The notes beneath the pieces are model-generated. The model made no database searches. It was given only the letters and a program-made list of their open reading frames with translations, and had not been told where the DNA came from. Positions 36,549 to 44,719 of a DNA stretch of 64,000 nt are shown in pieces; position 1 is the first letter of the stretch; the number at the start of each line of letters is the position of its first letter. A program made the position numbers and the translations under genes. Origin of the DNA: Pseudomonadota bacterium (GTDB lineage: Bacteria > Pseudomonadota > Gammaproteobacteria > Steroidobacterales > Steroidobacteraceae); contig JADIYJ010000001.1 of assembly GCA_016705325.1 (NCBI GenBank), forward strand, positions 26,323 through 90,322, written 5' to 3'.

Positions 36549-37675
36549 TGGCAGACCAGGCAACAGGTGAGCGTACCGAACAACCGACCGAACGCCGCGT
36601 ACGGGAGTCCCGTGAGCGCGGTCAGGTCGCCCGATCCCGCGAGCTGGAGACGACGGCCGTGCTGCTGACGGCGTCACTCACGCTGCTGCTGGCGGCGCCG
36701 GCGATCGTCGGATCGGCAACCGGGCTGCTGCAGCAATCACTCGCCATCGGTGCGGAGCAGGTCAGCGACGAGCGGATCATCGGGGCGGTACTGCGCCGCG
36801 ACGCTTTCGCCGGCCTCGTGCTCGTGGTCGCCCTGAGCCTGCCGATCATGATCGCTGCGGTGCTTGCGCCGATGATGGTCGGAGGTCTCGTGTTCTCCGG
36901 CAAGGCCCTGGCGCTGGATTTCTCCCGGCTCAACCCGATTGCCGGCCTGCAGCGCGTCTTTGCCCTGCGCGGTCTGGTCGAGGTGGCGAAGGCGCTGGCC
37001 AAGTTTGCGGCGGTCGGCACAGTGGCCCTCGTCCTGCTGGCGCGGATGACGCCGCAGATCGTGCAGCTCGGGGCGCAGGACGTGGTCCGCGGCATGTCGC
37101 ACGGGACCTGGCTGATGCTGCTCTGCCTGCTGGTGCTGGCGGCTTCGCTGCTGCTGATCGCGGCGATCGACGTGCCATTCCAGATCTGGGACCACGGCCG
37201 CAACCTGCGCATGACGCGCGAGGAAGTGCGCGAGGAACTCAGGGACGCGGAAGGCCGTCCCGAGGTTCGCCACCGGATCCGGCAGCTGGCGCAGGAGCGG
37301 GCCCGGCGCCGGATGATGCAGGAAGTACCGCGGGCCGACGTGGTGATCGTGAATCCGACGCACTTCGCCGTGGCGCTCCGCTATTCCGGCGGCAGCATGC
37401 GCGCGCCGCGCGTCGTCGCGAAGGGCAAGGAACTGGTTGCTGCGCGCATCAGGGAAATCGCGCAGGCAAACGCTGTGCCGATCTACGAGTCGCCGCCGCT
37501 GGCGCGTTCGCTCTACTTCACCACGGAGCTCGGCGACGAGATCCCGGCCGGGCTCTACAGTGCCGTCGCCAAGGTACTCGCCTGGGTCTACCGCGCGCGT
37601 GCGGCCGCCAGCGAGGGCGCGGCCAGCCCGCCGGCACCGCCGCTCGCGCCGGAGGAGATTCCACTTGAGGTCTGA
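36548..37675 (+). CDS. flhB: Flagellar export switch protein FlhB
   Basis: The ATG at 36548 gives 375 residues. A polar start (MADQATGERTEQPTERRVRE) precedes four transmembrane helices up to about residue 210. The cytoplasmic domain has the self-cleaving NPTH at 269-272, within ADVVIVNPTHFAVALRYS. FlhB autocleavage is needed for the change from hook to filament export, signalled by FliK. Ala/Pro-rich C-terminal tail. flhA begins 3 bases after its stop codon. Confidence 0.96.
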   Translation: MADQATGERTEQPTERRVRESRERGQVARSRELETTAVLLTASLTLLLAAPAIVGSATGLLQQSLAIGAEQVSDERIIGAVLRRDAFAGLVLVVALSLPIMIAAVLAPMMVGGLVFSGKALALDFSRLNPIAGLQRVFALRGLVEVAKALAKFAAVGTVALVLLARMTPQIVQLGAQDVVRGMSHGTWLMLLCLLVLAASLLLIAAIDVPFQIWDHGRNLRMTREEVREELRDAEGRPEVRHRIRQLAQERARRRMMQEVPRADVVIVNPTHFAVALRYSGGSMRAPRVVAKGKELVAARIREIAQANAVPIYESPPLARSLYFTTELGDEIPAGLYSAVAKVLAWVYRARAAASEGAASPPAPPLAPEEIPLEV

Positions 37676-37678
37676 CGC

Positions 37679-39748
37679 ATGAACGCGACCGTCATGGCGC
37701 CGCTGCGCTGGACCATGAGCCTCGGGCTGGGTGCCCCGGTCGTCATCGCCTTGATGCTCGCCCTGATGATCGTGCCGTTGCCGCCGGTCCTGCTCGACGT
37801 GCTGTTCACGTTCAACATCATGCTGTCGGTGCTCGTGCTGCTCGCCGCGGTCCGCGCCATGCGGCCGCTCGATCTCGACTCGTTTCCGACGGTGCTGCTC
37901 GGGGCGACGCTGCTGCGGCTCGGGCTCAACATCGCCTCGACGCGCGTCGTGCTGCTGCACGGTCACAACGGACCCACCGCCGCCGGCAATGTCATCGAGG
38001 CCTTCGGCAGCTTCGTCGTCGGCGGCAACTACGCCGTCGGCATGGTCGTGTTCGCGATCCTCGTGATCATCAACTTCGTCGTGGTCACCAAGGGGGCCGG
38101 CCGTATCTCGGAGGTGAGCGCCCGGTTCACCCTCGACGCCATGCCCGGCAAGCAGATGGCCATCGATGCCGACCTGAACGCAGGCCTGATCACGCAGGAG
38201 CAGGCGCTGGCGCGGCGCCAGGAAGTGCGCGAGGAAGCGGACTTCTACGGCGCAATGGACGGCGCCAGCAAGTTCGTGCGCGGCGATGCCGTGGCCGGCT
38301 TGCTGATCGTGTTCATCAACATCATCGGCGGCATCCTGATCGGCGTGGTCCAGCACGGTCTCGATTTCTCGACGGCGCTGCAGACCTATACGCTGCTCAC
38401 GATCGGCGACGGCCTGGCAGCACAGATCCCCGGGCTGCTGCTGTCGGTGGCGGCTGCCGTGCTCGTCACGCGCGCGTCGCGCCCGCAGGACGTGGCCAAG
38501 CAGGTTGCCCGTCAGCTGGCAGCCGACCCCAGGACTCTGGCGGTGACCGCGGGAATCCTCGGTGTGCTCGGCTTGATTCCCGGCATGCCGAACGTGGTGT
38601 TTCTTGCGCTCGCCGGCCTGCTCGGCGCAGCCGCCCGGCGCATTTCGCAGCGTGACTTGCTGGCTGCAGCGCCGCCCGCTCCGGCACCACCCCTGCCGTC
38701 CGAGACCAGCGAACTCGGCTGGAACGACGTACAGGCAATCGAGCCGCTGACGCTCGAAGTCGGCTATCGGCTTATTCCGCTGGTCGACCGCAAGCAAGGC
38801 GGCGAACTGATGGGGCGCATCAGGGGCGTTCGCAAGAAGCTCACCGAAGAACTCGGCTTCCTGGTGCCGAGCGTGCACATCCGCGACGACCTCAGCCTGC
38901 CGCCCGGCAGCTATCGGTTGAGCGTGCAGGGTATTCCGGTTGGACAGGGCGAGGTGCTGCCGGACCGGGAACTCGCGATCAATCCCGGGCAGGTCGCCAC
39001 GCACATCGAGGGGCTGCAGACGCGCGACCCGGCCTTCGGGCTCGAGGCGGTATGGATCGAGCCTGGCCGCAGGGAGCACGCGCAGGCGCTCGGCTACACG
39101 GTGGTGGATGTCGGCACGGTCATCGCCACGCACCTGAGCCAGATCATCCGCGAACACTCGCACGACCTGCTCGGTCACCAGGATGTCCAGCAGCTGCTGG
39201 AGCACCTGAAGAAGACCGCGCCGCGCCTGGTCGAGGAGCTGACGCCCAAGACACTGTCCATGGCGGTCGTGGTGCGCGTAATGCAGGAGCTGCTGCGCGA
39301 GCGCGTGCCGCTCAGGAACCTGCGCAGCATTGCCGAGACGTTGACCGAGCGCGGCGCCAAGACGCAGGAGCCGGCGGCGCTGGTGGCGGCGGTGCGCGTT
39401 GCTCTCGGCCGCGCCCTGGTCCACGGCATCGCGGGCTACGCCGGCGAACTGCCGGCGATGACGCTCGATCCGGATCTCGAGCGGCTGTTGAGCCAGGCAA
39501 TCCAGAGCGGGGGCCCGGCGCCGACCGCGGTCGAGCCCGGCCTCGCGGAGCGCGTGCATCAAGCGCTGGTCGATGGCACGGCGCGGGCCGAGGGATCAGG
39601 GCAACCTGCCGTGCTGCTGACGTCGCCGACGCTGCGACCGTGGCTCGCGCGACTGGTTCGACAGAGCGCCCCGCGTCTTGCGGTCCTCTCCTACGAGGAA
39701 GTTCCTGACGATCAGAAGGTCCGCATGGTCATGCGCGTGGGACGCTGA
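37679..39748 (+). CDS. flhA: Flagellar export gate protein FlhA
   Basis: 689 residues, normal for FlhA. The N-terminal half has eight predicted transmembrane helices with the FHIPEP-family signature RISEVSARFTLDAMPGKQMA and charged loop DADLNAGLI. The C-terminal cytoplasmic half (about 350-689) has LGFLVPSVHIRDDLSLPPGS and forms the substrate-docking nonamer. It is the largest part of the export gate. Confidence 0.96.
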   Translation: MNATVMAPLRWTMSLGLGAPVVIALMLALMIVPLPPVLLDVLFTFNIMLSVLVLLAAVRAMRPLDLDSFPTVLLGATLLRLGLNIASTRVVLLHGHNGPTAAGNVIEAFGSFVVGGNYAVGMVVFAILVIINFVVVTKGAGRISEVSARFTLDAMPGKQMAIDADLNAGLITQEQALARRQEVREEADFYGAMDGASKFVRGDAVAGLLIVFINIIGGILIGVVQHGLDFSTALQTYTLLTIGDGLAAQIPGLLLSVAAAVLVTRASRPQDVAKQVARQLAADPRTLAVTAGILGVLGLIPGMPNVVFLALAGLLGAAARRISQRDLLAAAPPAPAPPLPSETSELGWNDVQAIEPLTLEVGYRLIPLVDRKQGGELMGRIRGVRKKLTEELGFLVPSVHIRDDLSLPPGSYRLSVQGIPVGQGEVLPDRELAINPGQVATHIEGLQTRDPAFGLEAVWIEPGRREHAQALGYTVVDVGTVIATHLSQIIREHSHDLLGHQDVQQLLEHLKKTAPRLVEELTPKTLSMAVVVRVMQELLRERVPLRNLRSIAETLTERGAKTQEPAALVAAVRVALGRALVHGIAGYAGELPAMTLDPDLERLLSQAIQSGGPAPTAVEPGLAERVHQALVDGTARAEGSGQPAVLLTSPTLRPWLARLVRQSAPRLAVLSYEEVPDDQKVRMVMRVGR

Positions 39749-39769
39749 CGGGTCGATGGAGTACGCACG

Positions 39770-40993
39770 ATGAAGATAAAGCGCTTTGTTGGCCGCGACA
39801 TCCGCCAGGCCCTGCGACTCGTGCGCGAGGAGCTGGGCCCCGATGCGGTGATACTGTCCAATCGCAGCTCGGACGGCGGGACGGCAGTGGTGGCGGCGGT
39901 CGATTACGACGTTGAATCGTTTGCCGCAGCCGGCGAGGTCGACGAGCGACCGCTGGCGGACTCCGGCGCAGGCGCGCGGAGCTTCTACGATGCCGAGCTC
40001 GCCGCAGCGGACGACAGTGCGCAGTCAGTTGCGCGAGCGGGGAGTCTTGCTGCCGTCGGGCCGATGGAAGGCATGCGGCGCGAGGTCCAGGGCCTGCGGG
40101 AACTCCTCGAGTGCCAGCTCGCGAGCCTGGCCTGGAACGAGTTGAGCCGCAGCAATCCGCTGCAGGTCACGGTGCTGCAGAAGCTGAACGCGATGGGCAT
40201 TGCGCCGGCGCTTGCGCGGGAGGTCGCGGAGAGCCTGCCGCGCCTTACGACACTCGACGAGGCGGATCGGCAGTCGCTGCTGGCCCTGGTCAAGAGGCTG
40301 CCCGTCCACAAGGATGACTTGCTCGAGCAGGGCGGTATCGTCGCGGTCGTCGGTGCGACCGGCGTCGGCAAGACCACGTCGGTGGCAAAACTCGCCGCGC
40401 GCTATGTCATGCGGCACGGCCCGAACGACGTCTGCCTGCTCAGCACCGACACCTATCGCATCGGCGCGCGCGAGCAGCTGCTCAGCTACGCACGGATTCT
40501 CGGTGTGCCCTTGTTCGTGGCCCGGGATCGCGACGAGCTCGCGGCGATACTCGGCGCCCAGGCCTGGCGCAAATTCGTCCTGATCGACACCGCGGGCATG
40601 TCGCAGCGCGACGAGCGCCTCGCAGAGCAGTTCGCGCTGCTGCGTTCGCAGGGCGCACGCACCCGCATACTCCTGGCGCTGTCGGCGGCCAGCGACCTGC
40701 AGACGCTCGACGAACTCATCACGACGTATGCCGATGTCCAGCCTGCGGCCTGCGTGCTGACCAAGCTCGACGAGGCGGCAAGCCTGGGAGCCGCGATCTC
40801 GGTCCTCATCCGCCATCGCCTGCCGCTGGCGTGGTGCAGCAACGGCCAGCGGGTGCCGGAGGACATTCACGCAGCCCATAACAAGCGCCTGTGGCTGGTG
40901 ACGACTGCGGCGAAACTGGCCGCACAGCGGCCCTCGGCGCAGGACGAGAGGGTGCTGGCGATGCGCCACGCGGAGGCCCGGGCCCATGCATGA
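39770..40993 (+). CDS. flhF: Flagellar placement GTPase FlhF
   Basis: A 407-residue SRP-type GTPase. The N-terminal B region opens MKIKRFVGRDIRQALRLVRE. The G domain has the P-loop GATGVGKTT at 195-203, FVLIDTAGMSQRDERLAEQF and VLTKLDEAASLG. FlhF puts the flagellum at the cell pole and helps insert the first basal-body parts. With fleN just downstream (8-base overlap) it indicates a polar, number-controlled flagellum. Confidence 0.95.
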   Translation: MKIKRFVGRDIRQALRLVREELGPDAVILSNRSSDGGTAVVAAVDYDVESFAAAGEVDERPLADSGAGARSFYDAELAAADDSAQSVARAGSLAAVGPMEGMRREVQGLRELLECQLASLAWNELSRSNPLQVTVLQKLNAMGIAPALAREVAESLPRLTTLDEADRQSLLALVKRLPVHKDDLLEQGGIVAVVGATGVGKTTSVAKLAARYVMRHGPNDVCLLSTDTYRIGAREQLLSYARILGVPLFVARDRDELAAILGAQAWRKFVLIDTAGMSQRDERLAEQFALLRSQGARTRILLALSAASDLQTLDELITTYADVQPAACVLTKLDEAASLGAAISVLIRHRLPLAWCSNGQRVPEDIHAAHNKRLWLVTTAAKLAAQRPSAQDERVLAMRHAEARAHA

Positions 40994-41870
40994 AACCAGC
41001 GACGCCCGCGACCAGGCAGCGGGACTCCGGCGGTCGCTGGCGCGCCGGCCGGTGAAGGTGATTGCCGTGACCGGCGGCAAAGGTGGCGTCGGCAAGACCA
41101 ATGTCTGCGCCAACCTGGGAATTGCCCTGGCCCGGCGCGGTCAGCGGGTGCTGCTGCTGGACGCTGACCTCGGTCTGGCCAACCTGGACGTGCTGCTGGG
41201 TCTGCGCGCGAGCGAGAACCTCTCGCACGTCATCGACGGCACGCGAACCCTGGATGAAATCGTCGTCACGGGGCCAGCGCAAGTCGCCATCCTGCCCGGG
41301 GCCTCTGGCCTGCGCAGGCTGTTGACGATGGGGCCGCGGCAGCACGCGGGGCTCGTCAATGCCTTCAGCGAGCTGGTGCGGGACGTGGACGTGCTGCTCA
41401 TCGACACGGCCGCTGGTCTCGGCGATTCAGTCCTGGGGTTCTGCCAGGCCGCGCAGCGCGTCATCGTCGTGGTCTGCGACGAGCCTCCTGCAATCACGGA
41501 TGCCTATGCGCTGGTAAAGGTGCTGAGCCGTGAGTTCGGTGTCCGCAGTTTCGACCTGCTGGCGAACATGACGCGCTCGACGGGCGAGGGTGCGCGACTG
41601 CATCAGAAGCTGGTCAGGGTCGCCGATCGCTTCCTCGACGTGCAGCTCAACTACGCCGGGGCGATTCCATTCGACGAGCGGCTGCGCGAGGCCGTGCGCC
41701 GCCAGACGGCCGTCACCACTGTCTTCCCGAAGTGCACCGCCTCACTGGCCTTCGCGCGCCTCGCCGAGCACGTGGCCGCGTGGAACCCGCCGGAGCATCC
41801 GCGCGGCCACATCGAGTTCTTCATGGAGCGACTGCTCGGGGCGAGCAGGGCCGGCGGCAAGCTGCAGTGA
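40986..41870 (+). CDS. fleN: Flagellar number regulator FleN (FlhG), MinD-like ATPase
   Basis: 294 residues with the deviant Walker A motif KGGVGKTN at 32-39, LLLDADLGLANLDVLLGL and VLLIDTAAGLGDSVL. FleN binds FleQ and ATP, lowers FleQ activity and stimulates FlhF GTPase, keeping a single flagellum in relatives. It overlaps flhF and shares GTGA with fliA. Confidence 0.95.
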   Translation: MHETSDARDQAAGLRRSLARRPVKVIAVTGGKGGVGKTNVCANLGIALARRGQRVLLLDADLGLANLDVLLGLRASENLSHVIDGTRTLDEIVVTGPAQVAILPGASGLRRLLTMGPRQHAGLVNAFSELVRDVDVLLIDTAAGLGDSVLGFCQAAQRVIVVVCDEPPAITDAYALVKVLSREFGVRSFDLLANMTRSTGEGARLHQKLVRVADRFLDVQLNYAGAIPFDERLREAVRRQTAVTTVFPKCTASLAFARLAEHVAAWNPPEHPRGHIEFFMERLLGASRAGGKLQ

Positions 41871-42589
41871 ACATCCGCGAATACGCAAAAGCGGCGGACC
41901 AGGATGCCGAGGAACTCGTGGTGCAACATGCGCCGCTCGTCAAGCGCATCGCCTGCCACCTGGTCGCGCGACTGCCGCCGAGCGTCGAGCTCGACGACCT
42001 GATCCAGGCCGGCATGCTGGGCCTGCTCGACGCGGCGCGCAAGTATTCGGCGGCCCGCGGCGCCAGTTTCGAGACCTATGCCGGCATCCGCATCCGCGGC
42101 GCCATGCTCGACGAACTGCGCTGCAACGACTGGCTGCCGCGCTCGGTTCATCGCCGGACCCGCGACGTGGCGCGCGCCGTGCACAAGATCGAGGCCCGCG
42201 ACGGCAGGGAAGCGCGCCCGGAGCAGGTCGCCGTCGAGCTCGGGCTGAGCGTCGAGCAGTACGGCGAGCTGCTGGGAGAACTCTTCACTGGAAGGATGTT
42301 CAGCCTGGAGGAGCTGCGGGGCGAACGCGGCGAGCTGCCCGACGAAGCCAGCGACGTGGCTTCGCCGCCGGCAGAGTTCGAGCGCGAGCGCTTCCAGGAA
42401 GCCCTGGCCAGGGAAATCGCGGGGCTGCCCGAGCGGGAGAAGCTCGTGCTGTCGCTCTACTACGAGCAGGAACTGAACTTGCGCGAGATCGGTGACGTGC
42501 TCGAAGTCACCGAGTCGCGGATCTGCCAGATTCACGGGCAGGCGCTGGTGAGGTTGCGCGCCCGCATGAGCGCGTGGCTGGAGAACTGA
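41867..42589 (+). CDS. fliA: Flagellar sigma factor FliA (sigma-28)
   Basis: GTG at 41867, overlapping the fleN stop codon, gives 240 residues, the normal FliA size. Region 2 has LVKRIACHLVARLPPSVELD and FETYAGIRIRGAMLDELR. Region 4 has LPEREKLVLSLYYEQELNL and VLEVTESRICQIHGQALVRL, the DNA-binding helices for the -35 box. It would read the promoters at 4891-4917, 12998-13024 and 16006-16032, and is held by FlgM. Confidence 0.96.
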   Translation: MNIREYAKAADQDAEELVVQHAPLVKRIACHLVARLPPSVELDDLIQAGMLGLLDAARKYSAARGASFETYAGIRIRGAMLDELRCNDWLPRSVHRRTRDVARAVHKIEARDGREARPEQVAVELGLSVEQYGELLGELFTGRMFSLEELRGERGELPDEASDVASPPAEFERERFQEALAREIAGLPEREKLVLSLYYEQELNLREIGDVLEVTESRICQIHGQALVRLRARMSAWLEN

Positions 42590-42614
42590 GTGCTGCAACC
42601 AATCCAGGTGACGC

Positions 42615-43355
42615 ATGGACATCCTTAGCCTGGTGGGCGTGTTCCTGGCGCTGGTCGCCCTGATCGGCGGCAGCATCCTGAAGGGCGCCGGCGTGTCCTC
42701 GCTGCTCAATCCGGCGGCCTTCCTCATCGTCGTCGTCGGCACCATCGCCTCGATCCTGCTGCAGACGCAACTCAAGGTCTTCATGCGCGCAATGAAGATC
42801 CTGCCGTGGGCGTTCAAGCCGCCGGTCATCGATTTCAACGGCACGATCGAGAAGATCACGGAGTGGAGCAACATCGCGCGCAAGCAGGGACTGCTGGGAC
42901 TGGAGCCCGCGATCCAGGGCGAGTCGGACGAATTCACCAAGCGCGGCTTGCAGTTCCTGGTCGATGGCGTCGAACCGGAGTCCCTGCGAGAGACCCTCGA
43001 GATGGAGATGGAGGCACGCGACGAGCGCGAGACGGCGGCCGCGAAGGTCTTCGAGGGCATGGGCATCTACGCGCCCACTCTCGGCATCATCGGTGCGGTG
43101 CTCGGCCTGATCGCCGTCATGAAGAACCTCGCCGACCCGAGCAAGCTCGGCCACGGCATCGCGGCCGCCTTCACCGCCACGATCTACGGCATCGGGCTCG
43201 CGAACCTGTTTCTCCTGCCGCTGGCGGCCAAGCTCAAGGGAGTCATCAAGGCGCAGGCGACGCTGCGGACGATGTTGCTCGAAGGGTTCATAGCAATCGC
43301 CCAGGGCGAGAACCCGCGCAACATCGAAGCCCGGTTGCGTGGCTTTACCGAGTGA
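42615..43355 (+). CDS. motC: Flagellar stator protein MotC (MotA family)
   Basis: A 246-residue MotA-family protein with helices near residues 5-22, 33-51, about 150-172 and 182-202. Signatures are LNPAAFLIVVVGTIASILLQ, FEGMGIYAPTLGIIGAVLGL and GIAAAFTATIYGIGLANLFL. The MotC/MotD pair is the second stator set of Pseudomonas, needed for swarming and torque under load. Gene order with motD directly after fliA-type genes supports MotC over MotA; no motAB pair is in the window. Confidence 0.9.
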   Translation: MDILSLVGVFLALVALIGGSILKGAGVSSLLNPAAFLIVVVGTIASILLQTQLKVFMRAMKILPWAFKPPVIDFNGTIEKITEWSNIARKQGLLGLEPAIQGESDEFTKRGLQFLVDGVEPESLRETLEMEMEARDERETAAAKVFEGMGIYAPTLGIIGAVLGLIAVMKNLADPSKLGHGIAAAFTATIYGIGLANLFLLPLAAKLKGVIKAQATLRTMLLEGFIAIAQGENPRNIEARLRGFTE

Positions 43356-43368
43356 TCCGGGGGCGCGC

Positions 43369-44316
43369 ATGGGACGCAGGCACAAGCGGCACGAGGAGCA
43401 TCAGAACCACGAGGCATGGGCGATTCCCTATGGCGACCTCGTCACGCTGCTGCTGGCGTTCTTCGTGGTGATGTACGCCGTATCTTCCCTGAACGAAGGC
43501 AAATACCGTGTGCTGTCGGACGCGCTCACAGCTGCGTTTCGCGGCCCGCCGCGCACGCCTGACCCGGTGCCGATCGGCAACAAACCGTCGGGGCGCGGCG
43601 GCCCGGCGCGCACACCCGCGGTCATGCCCCGGTCGCTCCTGCAAAACCGCGGTGCCGAAGAACCGCGGCACGACGAGGCCACGAAGCAGCCAGCCGGCGG
43701 CGGCGACCTCGAGCTGAACCGGATCGCCCATCAGGTCGAGGAAGCGCTGGCAGAACTCGTGGCGAAGGATCTCGTGACCGTGCGGCGCCAGCGGCAATGG
43801 GTCGAGGTCGAGATCCGCACCGACATTCTCTTCGCCAGCGGCGATGCACATGTCGCACCCAAGGCGCTCCCGATCCTGACGCGGGTCGCCACCATCATGC
43901 GTGGGCTGGCCAACCCGCTGCGCGTCGAGGGTCATACGGACAACGTGCCCATACGAACCGCGGCATACCCGTCCAACTGGGAGCTGTCGGCGGCGCGGGC
44001 CGCCAGCGTCGTTCACCTGTTCATGAACCTCGGCGTCGAGCCGCAACGCATGGAGATCAGCGGTTTCGGCGAGTATAGGCCTCGTGCCGAGAACACGACT
44101 GCCGCGGGTCGCGACCAGAACCGCCGGGTGCTGATCATCATTCTCGATCCTTCGCTGCGCGAGCCAGGCACGACACAGGTTACCGGCGCTGCAGGACCGG
44201 CTGCACCAGGTCTGCAAGCGGTCGCAGGCGCGTCGCCACCGGTGGCGGCAGTGACCGAAAGTGCGCCGCGGCAAACCGCGGCTGGGTTGCCCGCTGCGGG
44301 CGACGGGCAGCGTTGA
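43369..44316 (+). CDS. motD: Flagellar stator protein MotD (MotB family)
   Basis: From the ATG at 43369, 315 residues. A short basic N-terminus precedes a single transmembrane helix with AIPYGDLVTLLLAFFVVMYA, where Asp23 is the proton-binding residue. The OmpA-like peptidoglycan-binding domain (about 145-262) has VEGHTDNVPIRTA, NWELSAARAASVVHLFMNLG and GFGEYRPRAENTTAAGRDQN. The C-terminal 50 residues are Ala/Pro/Gly-rich. Partner of MotC, 13 bases downstream of it. Confidence 0.94.
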   Translation: MGRRHKRHEEHQNHEAWAIPYGDLVTLLLAFFVVMYAVSSLNEGKYRVLSDALTAAFRGPPRTPDPVPIGNKPSGRGGPARTPAVMPRSLLQNRGAEEPRHDEATKQPAGGGDLELNRIAHQVEEALAELVAKDLVTVRRQRQWVEVEIRTDILFASGDAHVAPKALPILTRVATIMRGLANPLRVEGHTDNVPIRTAAYPSNWELSAARAASVVHLFMNLGVEPQRMEISGFGEYRPRAENTTAAGRDQNRRVLIIILDPSLREPGTTQVTGAAGPAAPGLQAVAGASPPVAAVTESAPRQTAAGLPAAGDGQR

Positions 44317-44328
44317 GCGGAGGCCGGC

Positions 44329-44718
44329 ATGCAGTCAACCGACATCGTGGTCATTGCGGGCGGCGCCCTGGCGCTGCTGACCGTGGGCGCACTCCTGTCG
44401 TGGGTTGCGGTTCTCGCCCGTCGCACGCGCAGCCTGCAGGCACTGGTGCGAACGGAACTGGCCCGTGTCCGCGACGAGCTTGCGCAGGTCTCGGCGCAGG
44501 CGTTGCGCATCGGGAACCAGCAGCATGCGATCGAGGGGCGAATCAGACAGATGGCGGAACGACAGGGGCGGCTGGAGCTGCGCGGCGAAGGGCGGCCCTT
44601 CGAGCAGGCGATCGAGAACCTGCGTGGCGGGGCGACGCGCAACGATCTCGTCGCGCGCTTTGGCCTGACGGACAGCGAGGTCGCGCTGCTGGTCCGGCTG
44701 CACGGCGGCCGGGTCTAG
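44329..44718 (+). CDS. DUF2802 protein of the flagellar cluster
   Basis: A 129-residue protein with one N-terminal transmembrane helix near residues 7-27, a coiled-coil middle and a DUF2802 C-terminus (FEQAIENLRGGATRNDLVAR, then EVALLVRLHGG). In Pseudomonas a homologue ends the motCD-cheW segment; its function is unknown. The IS1634-type element is inserted one base after its stop codon, and the target duplication contains that stop, so the protein is intact but anything downstream is cut off from its transcript. Confidence 0.85.
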   Translation: MQSTDIVVIAGGALALLTVGALLSWVAVLARRTRSLQALVRTELARVRDELAQVSAQALRIGNQQHAIEGRIRQMAERQGRLELRGEGRPFEQAIENLRGGATRNDLVARFGLTDSEVALLVRLHGGRV

Positions 44719-44719
44719 C

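Noticed and set aside
36737..39562. A 941-codon open frame on the minus strand
   Set aside because: It lies entirely opposite flhB and flhA and has the Arg/His/Asp-rich composition of an antisense frame in high-GC DNA. No domain is present.
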